A stretch of 64,000 nt of DNA from JBGPLJ01 sp963826145 (GCA_963826145.1 CAWGVW010000002.1:1240001-1304000); one strand, 5' to 3'; positions 8,768 through 21,133 are shown, counted from the first letter of the stretch. Program-made: numbers and translations. Notes: generated by a model not told the origin, from the sequence alone.

Positions 8768-10389
8768 ATGAGCGCGACTGAACATGAAGCAAGACGATTT
8801 CCGTGAGACACGCACTGCTTCCGGTCGCGATGGTAGCGGTGACGTTGCTGCTGGCGTCTGCCGCGCATGCTGCGGCTCCCGGCATCACCGGCCCGACGTT
8901 CAGCCTTGACCGCGCAGCCGGCTTTCATCAGCCAGCCCGACGGGAACTGGTCTACTCGTGGGGATACGGCTGTGTCACCGGCCCCGCCGCAAGCGCGTTT
9001 GCTCCCGCCATGGCGCATGCGACTGCCGAGCTGCAGCACCATGCAGGTACCCGGGCCCACACTGATCGTCACGGCGCCTACACGGGGACAACGACGGTCA
9101 CCGTAACTCTGACGAATAATCTCCCCGCCGCCGCCGGCAACACCTCGATCCTGTTTCCCGGCTTCCAGGTGACAGCGACGCGGCGGCGTAACCGGGCTGC
9201 TGACGCAGGAGGCGGCGCCCGGCGGTACAGTGACCTACACACTTACGATTCCCAGCACTGCGGCAGGAACTCACTCCTACTACAGCGGAACGCAAGGCGA
9301 TCTGCAGGTCGAGATGGGCCTGTACGGGGCACATCATCGTGCTCCCGAATCCCGCCAACATACCGGCGGTCTGCACGGCTGGCTTGCCCGCCGCGAATCC
9401 CGGCGCCAACGCCGATGCGAAGGACGCGTGGGGTGAAGATCGACTTCCGGCTGGCCGCCGCCGCGTACAACCACCCGGGCGCCTGCTACGACCGGGAATA
9501 CCTGTTCCAGTTCTCCGAGATGGATCCCAGGATTCACCGCGAGGCGGAGGAGCAGTCAACGCAGGACGCTGCACGGGTTGCATGAACGTCGCGACGGAGC
9601 CCTACGTTCCCGCTTACTTCATGATCAACGGGCGCTCGATGCCCGACGACATGGATCCCAACTACGCTTCGGAATATCCGCACCAGCCCTACAACGGCAA
9701 TCCGCACATGCATCCGGGCGAGCTGATGCTGTTGCGGATCATCGGCCAGGACGCTGGCAGCATCCGTTCCACGAGCACGGCAACCACGTGCGCGTTCTGG
9801 CACGCGACGGCAATCTGATTCTCAGCGCGACCAATCCAGCGATCAATCTCGCCGGCCCGCTGCTCTTCACCACGACCACCACTCCCGGGCAGGCGATGGA
9901 TGGGATCTTCTACTGGACCGGCAAGGGGCTGAACTGGGATGCGTATGGACACAATCCCGCGTCCACGAGGCACGCCAAGCTTGCCTGTACTCCGGATGCC
10001 AACGGCTACAACACGGGTGCACCCACGGCGATCAACTACTTCGAATGGTGCCAGGATCACAACAAGCCACTGCAGAAGAGTCCGTTCGGTGATGTCGCGA
10101 GCTGGCGGTCCGGTAACTCTGCCCGATCCCAACATTCTCGCGAACGGGCCGTGGTACGGCGGCAGCCCGTATCTCGGGCCGGATGCGACCGTCGCGCGCC
10201 GTCGGCCCCACCGGCACCACGCCGCCGTCCGGCACGGTCGCGAATCCGCCCGATTCAGAAGCTGGCTTTGCCTTCATGTGGCACTCGCACAACGAGCGCG
10301 AGATCACGACCAACAATATTTTCCCGGGCGGAATGATGATGATGATGCTCGTCGATTCCCGGGAATTCGTCATCGACGAGTCGAACTAG
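8768..10389 (+). CDS. Secreted multicopper-oxidase-like protein 2 with divergent copper site, frameshifted
   Basis: The start at ATG 8768 is chosen because AAGGAG lies seven bases before it; one frame change then joins it to RHALLPVAMVAVTLLLASA, a signal peptide. Recognisable blocks are MQVPGPTLIVTA, TVTVTLTNNLPAAAGNTSI, HSYYSGTQGDLQVEMGLYG, YFMINGRSMPDDMD, HMHPGELMLLRIIG, QHPFHEHGNHVRVLARDG and, at the C-terminus, FMWHSHNEREITTNN with GGMMMMMLVDS. These match the order of motifs in a three-domain multicopper oxidase. The last motif has Ser where the type 1 copper Cys normally sits (HSH rather than HCH) and lacks the following His, so a canonical type 1 site is unlikely here. Around ten frame changes. 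Sixteen bases separate its stop from the next start. Confidence 0.75.
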
Positions 10390-10405
10390 GGACAGGAGAA
10401 GAGCA

Positions 10406-13400
10406 ATGCGATCCAACATCTCAAGGCGATCCTCGGCAACTCCGGAATCGCTGGCTGTCACTGTTCTCCTGCTGGGAGCGGCGCGTCGTTCGCCCAGACA
10501 GCAGGTCAATCTGACCGCGGCGTCAGCCAACGCATACCCTGCCCGACGGCTCGGCAGTGCCGATGTGGGGCTACAGCTGCGGCACGGTGGTGGATGGCTC
10601 GACCGCCACATGCGCCAAGCTGAATCCGAATGCGCCGGTAGCGACAGCGACGACACCGGCCGGCTGGTCGCCTGTCGTCATCACGGTTCCCACCGGAACG
10701 TCGCTGACGATCAACCTGACCAACAATCTGCCGGGCCGTACCGACCTCGCTGACGATCGTGGGCCAGTTGGGCGGTGGACTTGGAGCCGGAACGCACAGG
10801 TGCCGAGTCCGACACACGGCCCGCAGGGGGCCACGTGGCCTGTCGCAGACACCACCGTTGATGAACAACCCGCCGACGCAGGAAGACCGCGTGCAGTCGT
10901 TCGCGACGGAAGTGGCGGCAGGGGCGACGCGCGAGTCTCACGTGGACGGCACCGCGGGCCGGTACGTATCTGCTTGAGTCCGGCACGCACCCGTCGATTC
11001 AGGGGCCAATGGGCCTGTACGGAATCGTGGTCGTTACTGACGCGTCAACCGGCACGGCTTATCCCGGCGTGACCTACAACGCCGACATCTCGCTCCTTTT
11101 CAGTGAAATCGACCCGGTTCAGAACAGCTGCGGTTGCCAACGGCCGTCAACACTGCCTGGCTTCAGCGAGACGACGGTTTGGTCCGGCCAACCTGGCGGC
11201 TGCGGAAATCCTGCGACGCCCAACTCCGGCAACTGCTATCCGCCGGCCGTGAACTATCAGCCGCTGTACTACCTGGTCAACGGCAGTCGCGTTCGACAAG
11301 GCAAGCAACACTCCGGCATCCACGGTCAAGCCGTCACTGTTCCCGGTGACGCCAGCGACTGACGTGTCCGGCACGGTCCTGGTCCGCATGGTCAACGCTG
11401 GCCTGCGCATGCACGTGCCGTCGATCGTCGGATCGCTAACCGGCACACCCGCGGTGCCAGGCATCGGGCTGATTGCGGAAGACGGCAATCCGCTTGCCGG
11501 GCGTAACCCGAGTGCAGAACGAAGTATTCCTGGCCGCAGGCAAGACTTACGACGTCACAATCAACGTACCCGCTGCAGGGGCCGGCTCTTCCGATCTTCG
11601 ACCGCGCATTGGGCCTGTCCGGCAACGCGACCGCGCGCGACGCCGGCATGCTGGCTTACATCAGCGTCAACGGCGCAGGTCTGCCTGGTGCCACTGCAGC
11701 CTTCGGAGCCGCGGCAGCGGTGGCGGATACCTATAACTCCGTGATTTCGGGCAAGACGCTCGTTGTCTCGGATCCAGCCAAGGGCGTGATCACGAACGAC
11801 GTCAATGTCTCCGGCGTCAAGGTCGTGACGGGAACAGTGACCGGAGGAACCCTCACCCTCAACACGAACGGTACGTTTACCTTCGCCGCCACAGCGGCCT
11901 CGGGCAGCTTCAGCTATTGCGGCAATGGCGCGACTTCAGGAGCGGCTTGCGCGACGGTGACACTGGGCGCGGCGCCGATTGCAGCCGCCTCCGGAATCGC
12001 TGTTGGCGACGACGCGTACACATCGACGGTAGCGACATCGCTGAGCATCAAGTCGCCTGGCGTACTGATCAACGACAAGGACGGCTCGGGCTATCCGCTG
12101 ACGGTCAACGCCGCGAGTGTCGCGCCGTCAGTCGGATTGACCGTGACTGTCGATTCGACCGGCGCGTTCAACGCCTCGGTCGCGGCGCCGGGAACCTACA
12201 CGTTCACCTATCACGCGCAGAACTCGCAGGGGACGCTTAGCGCTGCAGCCGCGACTGCGACGCTGGTCTTCCCGGCCGCGAGCAATCTGGCGGTGTCGGT
12301 CGTGGACGGCATAGACCAGTACAACTCCGATCACCGACTATCGCTGGATCATTGAGGAAGACCGCACCTTCTATGTCGATCCCAACTGCACCCGCAATCC
12401 GCTGCCGGCGGGCTGCCCGACGGTAACTCCAGCGGGAGCTCCGGCAGTCTTTGGAACGAATTTCCACACCAGCTACATGCCGGTCGTGGCGCAGGGCTGC
12501 GTTGGGCCCGCGGGCACTGCTATCTCCTGCGAAGCGGGCCAGACATGATGCTCGTCGGCGGGGCGCACGTGAATGCGGTCTGCGACGTCGGCAATGGCAT
12601 CTGCCAGTCCCGGCGCGGCCAAGGCGCCCGTGCATCCCAGCCAGGTCGTATCTGGATCCGACCAAGCATTACTACATCTCGGTTCTGCCCGGCGACGCGA
12701 TGGACCCGGGGCATGCCATGGGCGGCGCCCAGATCGCCCCGGGACAGACCTCGCGTAACGGTCCTCGCTCTAGCCTCAAGAGCCGCAGCCGGCCAAGATT
12801 TCGGTGTTTGTGTTCGAGGACGACCACCCGCTCAACGGCGAGCATGATGCGGGCGGCAGAACTTCGACCAGCCAGTTCCAAACGAACCGGGCCTGGGCGG
12901 GTTCAACCTCACCATCTTCGACCTGGTGGGCGGCACGGGCGACTCTGCCGGACAGCTGACCTATGACGAGTTCAACCAGCCGTTGTCGAACGCCTTGGCG
13001 GGAACCATCGATCCGGCTCACGGGCACGGATGCGTGCCCGATTGCGAAGGACTCAAGGTCCGGTGTCTACACGGGTGAATGATCGCCTCCTGCCGACGGG
13101 ACCGTCAGTCCCACGGGCATCACGGGCGTGATCCCCGTCTGCCCGAGGTACGAGTCGGACGGCGTCAACTGCTCTCCCCGCTGGCGGGCCAGGCGATCGT
13201 TGCAAACATGCCGCCCGGAAGGTACGGCGTCGTCGCCACGCCGGGAGCCGACCGGATTGCGCGCGGTGAGGAGTGGCTGCAGACCAACACTCTGGATGGC
13301 GGCAAGGACCACGATACCTTCATCAAGGTCAACGAGCCCGCTTACTTCCAGGAGTTCGGGCCGGCCGGTTACCACGTGTCCATCGGCTTTGCCAATCCGC

Positions 13401-16400
13401 AGTTCATCAATGACTGCAGGAGCATGCACTCTGCACCGGCCCCGGCGCCCCTGCGTGCACCAGCACCGTGACAGGCACGGTCACGGGCGTCCACATGAGC
13501 CGGACGCCGGATGAGAGACTCTACGGCACCGGTACACGCGATACCTTTGGTTACACCCAGTGCTACGTGAGCCTGGGAAGCCCGGATGGCGCTGACATCG
13601 CGTTCGCAAAGTGCGACCGCCGATGGGACGTTTACCCTGACAGACGATCCCCGCCGGTGACTGGAGAGTCACCGTCTTCGACCAGTGGAACGATCAGATC
13701 GTGGACGGCATTTCGACGCCGGTCCGCGTGAGCACGCAGCCAGCAATACCCTTGCACTGGCAACGCTGCTTCGGCTCACCTGCAACATGGGAGAAATTGC
13801 GGTCCACGCCTGGAAGAACAACCTCTCCACCCGGACGTTCTTCGACGCCAACGGCAATGGCGTCTCCAGGATCCGAACGAACAGGGACTCGCGCTGGTAC
13901 CGACCAACATCCGGTTCCGCGACGGCAGTCTCTCCAACTTCAACAGCACCGACCTGAACGGCTTCGCCGGCTTCAACGAGGTCTTCCCGATCTTCAACTG
14001 GTACGTGCTCGAAACGGATTCGACCCGTTACAAGAACACGGGGACGCACGTGGTCAACGACGCGGGCGGCCCGGTCGACGGCTCCACCGGTCCCTACGCG
14101 TGCGGCCAGGCCGGCTACCCGGCTTGCGGCAACTCCAGCCTTCTGCTGAATCTGGCGCAGGACCAATGAGGACTTCCCGCTGCCTCCGGCCTTGCGGGTT
14201 CCGGGCGCGAGGTATTGCGCCGATGCCGATTGTCCTGCCCGGCGACTACCGCTGGCGGCTCCACCGGCCGAGTCGATCCGTCCTGGGTGACCAGTTACGG
14301 CTGGCAGGGCTTCGCCGGACAGAACCAGTTTCTGGAATTCGGCAAGACGCCATTCGCCGACGGCGAGAACGGCGGCATCCACGGCCATGTCGTGTACGCC
14401 TCGACCCGCCCGTTTGACGACCCGGCGCTGCTGCTGCAGCTGACGTGGGAGCCCCAGGTTCCGCACGTCACGATCAATCTCTACCAGGAGGGTACGGCGC
14501 CCGACGGCAGCCAGTCCCTGACCAATGGTGGACACGACCGCAGACCAGCAGCTGGGACGATTGGGCGCAGGGCTTCCGCCCGGATGGCAATCCCAACATG
14601 AACTGCCCGGGCCAGAGCACCAGCGACCCGTTCTTCTACACGCTGTTCAGAACCAGCCGAACTACCTGGATTGGTACAACTCGCAGCACGGCGGGGACGC
14701 TGCGACGCGCTGCCGAACAACTCCCAGTACAAGTGCTATGACGGCATGCACAACTGGAACCAGCTGCAGCCGGCACCTTACGACGGCATGTACCAGTTCC
14801 CCAGCATCACCGGCAGAAATCCGCACGACCGGAGTGCCTTCACTGGGCACCGAACTGCACCGGTTCGAACTGCACGATCTGCGTGGCCGACCCGACCGAC
14901 GGCAGCCCCGATGCTGCCGGCCGGCAAGTACGTGGTCGAAATGATTGTTCCTCCGGGCTACGAACTGGTGAAGGAAGAGGACAAGAACATCCTGCTCGGC
15001 GACACCTACACGCGCCGGTGACCCAGCAGTTCGCCGGCTTCGGCAACATCTTCATCATGCCCGACCAGGCCGCGGTCGCCGCGACCTACAACCCCAACAA
15101 TCCCCTGAATCCGACCACGGATCTGGGCGCAGCGCCCCGCCATGAGGGCGACACCGGAAGCGTGAAGACCTTCTGGCCTTGCGTGGGCGCAGCCCGCATC
15201 GTTCCCGACTTCATGAGCCTGTTCCCGCAGTCGGGGCAGAACGCGCCGTTCGCCGGAGCTACGCGCCGACTTTGCGATCGCAAGGAAGTCACGCTCGAGG
15301 ACCAGATGTCGGTGCTGGCGAAGTTCTACGTCTTCAGCTCGACCCACGTCGCCGGCCACTTCACCGGCGTGATCACGGACGATTTCACCTCGGAGTTCGA
15401 CCCGTTCTCGCCGGAGTTCGGCGAGAAGTTCTCGCCGGCCTAACCTGCCGGTATCCGATCAAGGATTGGGCCGGAAACGAAGTCTCCCGCATCTATTCCG
15501 ACCAGCATGGAATCTACAACGGTCTGAATTACTCGACCTTCTCGGTGAACCCGCCCGACCCGAGCGGATATATCCCGACGATGATGGTCATGTGCATGAA
15601 CGATCGCGGCAGCGGGCGCGACCGCCGGATCCTTTCTACCAGTCGGCCTACAGCCAGTTCTGCTACGAACTGCCGTTCATGCCGGGGCAGACCGGATACT
15701 TCGACACGCCGGTTATACCGACGGCCGCCTTCGCGGCGGAGCTACAACCATCCCGACTGCGCTTACCCGGATGCCACGCCCGGCGATCAGCGAAGTGGAT
15801 GGTGACGGAGTTGGACCCTGGATGAGCGCGTCGCGGGACCACCCACCCCATCACGATCCATGCGCTTGGGCGACCAGGACGTCAACAACTACGGCTACTC
15901 CGGACCCTCGCACACGACGACTCCTTACAATGCAGAAGACCATCACCCGCCACTATGGCTTCGGCGACTACGCAGGGCACGGGAAGCGTCAACGATCGGC
16001 GGCGTGACACGGCTAACGTCGTACAGCTGGAGCGACAGCCACGATCGTTGTCACTGTGCCCAGCACCGGAACGCAGGTGCCGCTGTGCTCCGTCCAGCAG
16101 CGCAGGTGCAGGTAACGGCGGCTCGCCGCGTTGCGGTGAATTGGTCATCACGGCCGGCAACGGCAAGAAATCGGTCGACACCGTGACCGTCACGATCGGC
16201 GGCAAAGCTCCGACACGGCTCGCCGCCGGACAGACGATTCAGTCGGCGATTGACGCCGCCACGCCGGGCGACCTGATCATCGTGCCTCCCGGCACCTACC
16301 ATGAACTGTTGCTCATGTGGAAGCCGGTCCGGCTGCAAGGCGTCGGAGCCGCCTCGAGCATCATCGACGCCAATGCGCATCCCGCCGGCAAGTTCTGGAT

Positions 16401-19352
16401 GCCTGGCGCCTGCGGATGGTTTGCCTGTTCGGGTTGGCGCCCGACGGCACGCCGAGCGGCTACGATCCGTGCTTGCGGATCGGCACTGTTCGGCTCGAAC
16501 TGGTCGGCTTCAACCCCGACGGCCAACAATCCGCAGGTGGATCGGTTGCCGCTGGAAGCCACGGTCGGCTGGGATGCCACGCTGAACGGCAACCTGGCGG
16601 AACAGCTGCAGGAACCAACCCTGATGGGAGCCTATGAAGGAGCGGGAATCACGGTGCTGGCGAAGGGCGTGAGACTTCCCGATCGGATCCGTTCGCACGC
16701 GCGGACGGACGGTTCCCGGCCGGCACCACGCTGCTGACACGGCCGCCAACGCCAACGGTGCGACAATCTGCAACTGCCCAATCCGTTCCCGAGCAACTTC
16801 AACTGCAACCCGTCGCGCATCGACGGCTTGACGATCACCAACAGTTCCCAGGGCGGCGGCGGCATCTTCGTGCACGCCTGGGCGCCACAACCTGGAAATC
16901 GCCAACAACCGCGTCCACAACAACCAGGGAACGCTGTCGGGCGGCATCACGATCGGCCAGGGGGAACATCCGGACGGCTACATCGTAGGCGGAGTCATCG
17001 CGGCTCCTGGCTCTTGCCAGAACAGCAACGTCACGAACCTGCAGCTGCCGTACTGCTTCGACCGGTTCGTGAACGTCCACCACAACGCGGTCACGCACGA
17101 ACGCGTCGGAGGGCGACGAATTGTTCTCGGCCACGCCGTCCGGCGCGGGCGGCGTCGCCTTCTGCACCGGCGCCGACAACTACCAGTTCAACTACAACTG
17201 GGTGTGCGGGAACATGAGCACCGGCGACGGCGCCGGAGTGTCTCACCTCGGGTTCATCTGGAACGGCAACATCCAGCACAACACGATCCTGTTCAACCAG
17301 AGCGACCAACCCGACGACGCCCAGCAACGGCGGCGGCCTGCTCATCATGAGCGCTCCGGATACGGATCCGACCTGTCCCGGTGAGCCCGACGCGGATTGC
17401 AGCCACGCGTTTGGCACGGTGGGCGACGGCATCGGTCGCAACCTGGTGATCAATGCCAACCTGATCATGGGTAACGCTGCGGAAGCCGGCAGCGGCGGCG
17501 GCATCCGCTTCCAGGGCGTGAACGGCATCGGAAGTGGGCACGTTCCCCACCGACTCCGTCGCGTTGGTACTCGCGTCAACGTCACCAACAACATCATCGC
17601 CAACAACGTCGCCGGCTGGGACGGCGGCGGCGTGTCGCTGCAGGACTCGCTGGCGGTGAACCTGATCAACAACACGATCGTCGTCCAACGATTCCACCGC
17701 GTCGTCGGGGACGCTCTTCGGCGCCTTCTTTGCTCGATCAGGCAAGCGCGCCAACGCCCTGCCCACGTGACGCGTCAGGTGCCAACATTCCCTGCGTGCC
17801 GCTGTCGGACCCCACAGCCGGCCGGGCGTCTCGAGCGCCGGGCACACAGCGGAGTTCCTGGCCTCTCTCCCGGCGAACGATCACCTGTCCGCCAGGGCAT
17901 CGGGACGACCAACACGACCGGAAATCGAATAACGGCGCTTGCAGGACGTGTCTCCAACCCGATTCTGTACAACGACGTGCTCTGGCAGAACCGTGCGTTC
18001 AACATCGTGGTGACGCAGCCCGACTTCAGGAGCCCAGCAGGCTACGCGTCGCGTTGGTTCCGCAGCTCAATCAGATCGCACCGGCGCTTGCGTTCACCGC
18101 CAGTGCGACTCTATTGGGACATCGGCCTGCGTGGCGACACGGGACCGACTAACCATCTTCGGGCTTCACGTTCACGCCGCACGCATCGGTGCTGACCAGC
18201 ATCACCGGCTATGCCGGCGGCGGCGCAACGGGCTTCCGGGCCAACACGGCGGCCAACCCGACCGTTGTCCAGCAGTACTGCAACGGCTCGAAGATACCGC
18301 CAGAGGCGGGCGCCACGGGCTGGTACCAGGTGCCGCCGGGCACCAACGAAGGGAACGTGCCGGTGCCGATCTTCAACCTGACCGCGGGCGCGACCGTGGA
18401 CGAGGGCAACAACTGGATCAATATCAGCTGGGGCCCGTTGTCACTGACTCACCCGCAGACGGGTGCCGTGCTCGGCAACTACGGCTTGCAGCCACTCTCG
18501 CCGGCCATCAACTACGACTCGCAAGCGCTCTCGAGCGCGACCTTCGCGGCGGCACCGGCCAACGACTTCTTCGAGAATGCGAGGAAGGCGAACAATGCTG
18601 TCGACGTCGGCGCAATTGAGGCTGGAGCGGGGCCGGCAACGCCGGGTGCCTCGGTATTCCCGAGCCCGCTGGACTTCGGTAATTGGGCGGTGGGCACGAC
18701 CAGCAACGTACGCAACCTGACGGTCAGCAACACGGGCAACGTTGCCCTTGCTGGTGGCACGCAGGCCGTCGCTGGCGCTGGGTTCACGCGGGTCACGACC
18801 GGGACCTTCCCGGGTGGTGCTCCCAATTGCGGTGCGACGTTGGCGCTCGGTGCTTCGTGCACGATCAAGATCCAGTTCGCGCCAGGGGCGACAGGGCCGC
18901 TCAGCGGATCCGTGACCGTGGCCTACGCAGGTGGTGCGGTGGTCACGCCAACACCGGCCATACTCACCGGTACGGGCGTGGCGACGCGGGCGCCGGTGGC
19001 AGTTACTCCGCCGACGCTGACGATCACTTTTGCGACACCGATCGGCAACCTAGGTACTGGAACGGGCACCGTCACATTGACGAACAATGCGGCCCCCGGT
19101 GGGTCCCAGGTGGCGATCACCAATGTCGGGCTGACACAAGCCGGTGCATCGATCTTCACTTGGTTCTACAACACCGAGAATGACACCTGTACGGGAGCGG
19201 CCATCGCGCCGGGATTGAGTTGCACGGTATCGGTGAGGTTCACGAACGTGACTTCTGCCGTTAACGTAAACCGGCTGGGTACGATCAGCTTCACGGATAC
19301 TGGCTTGCCCAACCCGACGACGGGTAATCTCATCGGGCATGCCAATCCGTAG
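10406..19352 (+). CDS. Giant secreted protein: cupredoxin-like, Ig-like, beta-helix and choice-of-anchor domains; frameshifted
   Basis: One very large gene of about 8.95 kb (near 2980 residues) with ATG at 10406 after AGGAG. Reading across frames: signal peptide; cupredoxin-like region 10.5-11.7 kb (VPMWGYSCGTVVDG, LLESGTHPSIQGPMGLYG) where most copper His are replaced; Ig/cadherin-like repeat 11.7-12.3 kb (VSDPAKGVITNDVNVSG, VGDDAYTSTVATSLSI); long region 12.3-15.9 kb with Cna-B-like pieces (GVVATPGADRIARGEEW, GDWRVTVFDQWND); IPT/TIG-like piece near 16.0 kb; right-handed beta-helix 16.2-18.6 kb (IQSAIDAATPGDLIIVPPGT, NNTIV, VDVGAIEAG); and ASH/choice-of-anchor D domains 18.65-19.35 kb (LDFGNWAVGTTSNVRNLTVS). 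The C-terminal 387 codons from 18189 are in one frame. Tens of frame changes occur before that. Continuity across junctions such as 12335 (QYNSDITDYRWIIEE) argues for one gene. Surface location and role are inferred. Confidence 0.6.
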
Positions 19353-19380
19353 GAAACGGATGCGATTGGAGGCGTGACGT

Positions 19381-19416
19381 CGATGCTGCTCGCGGGATTT
19401 CTCGCGAGCAGCATCG
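19381..19416 (+). terminator. Strong hairpin after the oxidase operon
   Basis: Perfect 14-base arms (CGATGCTGCTCGCG and CGCGAGCAGCATCG) around an 8-base loop, 29 bases after the stop of the giant gene. No T run follows, so it may act as an RNA-stabilising end or a Rho-assisted terminator. Confidence 0.5.
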
Positions 19417-19535
19417 CCTCATCAGCCAGGAATCGAAAGCAATTGGCAATCTGTGCCGGCGCTTGCTGGCGCAAGACCCGGTCTTCCTCGCACCGCGTGT
19501 TGCGACCAGACTCTAGACACGAATTCGTGCTGCAT

Positions 19536-19556
19536 TTCAGTGAGTCAGTCACTGAA
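19536..19556. promoter_or_regulatory. Operator-like dyad TTCAGTGA-N5-TCACTGAA
   Basis: Perfect 8-base arms around GTCAG, 93 bases before the next start at 19649. Size and symmetry fit a dimeric DNA-binding protein. The remainder of this 296-base gap (19353-19648) shows only this dyad, the hairpin above and a ribosome site CAGGAG at 19637-19642. Confidence 0.35.
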
Positions 19557-19648
19557 CCAATGTGTGCGCGACGTGTCTTGCAATTCCGAGGCGCATTGCG
19601 CGGGATCAAGCTGCACAAAGACAGCGCGACCAATTTCAGGAGACCTCG

Positions 19649-20140
19649 ATGAAGTCACGTATTGTTCTTCCAGGTACGGCGTTGCTGGCCGCGCTCGCTG
19701 TTGTGGCGCTTGCGGTACCAGCGGCCTCGACGATCACCATCACTTTGGGAAACAGCGGCACGGTGTCCGGCGATACCGGCACCGGATCGGTCGTGTCCAC
19801 TGCTGAGGGTCTCAAGATTGCCAGTCTTCAGGTCAGCAGTGGTCCTGCCGGCGAGGTCACGTTCGCTGCTGGCCCGGTCACGAGCAACATCCGAGGCGGC
19901 AGGTTTCAGTTCACATCGGGCGGCACCGTGCTGTTTGCAACCCGCTTCGACGGTACATGGACGAAGCTCAAGGACGGCCGCTACCAGCTGGAGGGCAAAT
20001 TCTCTGGCGTTCAGAATGGAGTCCGCTTTACCGGTGTCACGACGCAGCTATTTGGCTCTAAGGATGATGATCACAGTCGAGGGGAGGATGTCCTCGTTGG
20101 CCTCCACGGTGCGACGACAATCACCGCGACGCCGAGCTAG
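19649..20140 (+). CDS. Small secreted beta-rich protein of unknown function
   Basis: Protein of 163 residues, start chosen at the ATG preceded by AGGAG, giving a signal peptide MKSRIVLPGTALLAALAVVA with cleavage near ASTI (about residue 27). The mature part is Gly/Thr/Ser-rich with regular beta-strand alternation (ITITLGNSGTVSGDTGTGS, LEGKFSGVQNGVRFTGVTTQ) and an acidic/basic patch GSKDDDHSRGED near the end. No Cys. No family is recognised. It stands between the giant secreted protein and the lipoprotein-sorting-like gene, both on the same strand, so it may share transcription or be a further exported product. Confidence 0.7.
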   Translation: MKSRIVLPGTALLAALAVVALAVPAASTITITLGNSGTVSGDTGTGSVVSTAEGLKIASLQVSSGPAGEVTFAAGPVTSNIRGGRFQFTSGGTVLFATRFDGTWTKLKDGRYQLEGKFSGVQNGVRFTGVTTQLFGSKDDDHSRGEDVLVGLHGATTITATPS

Positions 20141-20299
20141 GACCATGCTGTGTCAGATACCTCCGGAGGCGAATCTGGCGCAGCAGCAGGTCGAGCTGTC
20201 CGCGTAATCGTCGGTCAGTTCCGCGCCAAAGACCTCCTCGTGCAGTAGCATTCCCCCAGGTCCCTAACCCACGCGCGACAACACAGAGAGAATTCATCA

Positions 20300-21133
20300 A
20301 TGTCCCGAGCAACGTTAGTAATCGGCAGCGCACTGGCCCTGGCTCTGTCCCTTTCTCTGGGCGTGGATCGGGCATCCGCGGCGGCCAAGCTGACCGCAGA
20401 GCAGATCATTGAGAAGAACATTGCGGCACGGGGCGGACTACAGGCGTGGCGGGCCGTGAACGCCCTTTCCATGAGCGGCAAGATGGATGCCGGTGGGAAC
20501 GAGAGCCCGACGCGGCTTGCCGCGGCGCCAGGGGTGCAGACCGCTGGTGTGCAATTGCCAAAGCGGCCGGCGGAGCAGACGCAGTTGCCGTTTCGCCTCG
20601 AGCTAAAGCGCGAGCGCAAGTCACGCCTGGAACTCGACTTTCGTGGAGAGACTGCAATCCAGGTCTACGACGGTACCAACGGCTGGAAATTGCGTCCGTT
20701 CCTCAATCGACACGAAGTCGAGCCGTTCACGGCAGATGAGATGAAAGTGGTCGCGATGCAGTCGGACCTGGATGGTCCACTGGTGGACTACGCGGCAAAA
20801 GGAACCAAGATTGCCCTGGACGGCAGCGATCAGGTCGAGGGCAAAGATACCTATCGACTGTTGCTGACGTTCAAGACCGGTCAGACACAACGCGTGTGGA
20901 TCGATGCGACGACATTCCTCGAGACCAAGATTGAAGGTACGGCCCGACGCCTGGACGGCAAGGAACACGCGGTGGAGGTCTACTACCGTGACTACCGGTC
21001 AGTGAGCGGGTTGATGATGCCCTACGTCATGGAAACGAAGGTGCAGGGCGTCAAGCAGACAGAGAAGATCGTGATTGAAAAGCTGGTCGTCAATCCGCCC
21101 ATGGAGGACGCGCGCTTTGCCAAGCTGCAATAG
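20300..21133 (+). CDS. LolA/LolB-fold periplasmic protein (outer membrane lipoprotein-sorting family)
   Basis: Protein of 277 residues with signal peptide MSRATLVIGSALALALSLSL and cleavage near ASAA. The order of features (AEQIIEKNIAARGGLQAWRA, a central RLELDFRGETAIQVYDGTNG, then YRLLLTFKTGQTQRVWIDA and YYRDYRSVSGLMMPYVMETK) follows the half-barrel fold of the LolA-like 'outer membrane lipoprotein-sorting protein' group. Such proteins carry hydrophobic or lipid ligands in the periplasm; whether this one does is inferred. The next gene starts 17 bases inside its 3' end on the same strand, so the two are co-translated. Unlike the region before 18.2 kb, it is uninterrupted. Confidence 0.78.
   Translation: MSRATLVIGSALALALSLSLGVDRASAAAKLTAEQIIEKNIAARGGLQAWRAVNALSMSGKMDAGGNESPTRLAAAPGVQTAGVQLPKRPAEQTQLPFRLELKRERKSRLELDFRGETAIQVYDGTNGWKLRPFLNRHEVEPFTADEMKVVAMQSDLDGPLVDYAAKGTKIALDGSDQVEGKDTYRLLLTFKTGQTQRVWIDATTFLETKIEGTARRLDGKEHAVEVYYRDYRSVSGLMMPYVMETKVQGVKQTEKIVIEKLVVNPPMEDARFAKLQ

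Noticed and set aside
7149..10389. Naming the oxidases after mnxG, mofA or mcoA
   Set aside because: Motif order is similar but the sequences are broken and no alignment could be run. Only a family-level call is supported.
3878..18200. Programmed frameshifting or widespread pseudogenes as the cause of the broken frames
   Set aside because: Shifts are too many, go in both directions and occur at ordinary short homopolymers, while domain order and coding bias are kept. Sequencing or assembly error explains them better.
10406..19352. Giant protein as a PEP-CTERM or sortase substrate
   Set aside because: No PEP or LPXTG motif with following membrane span and basic tail; the chain ends in a soluble ASH domain (TGNLIGHANP).
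20145..20207. A 20-residue frame between the beta-rich protein and the LolA-like gene
   Set aside because: Too short, no ribosome site and no coding pattern; the 160-base gap shows nothing else supported.
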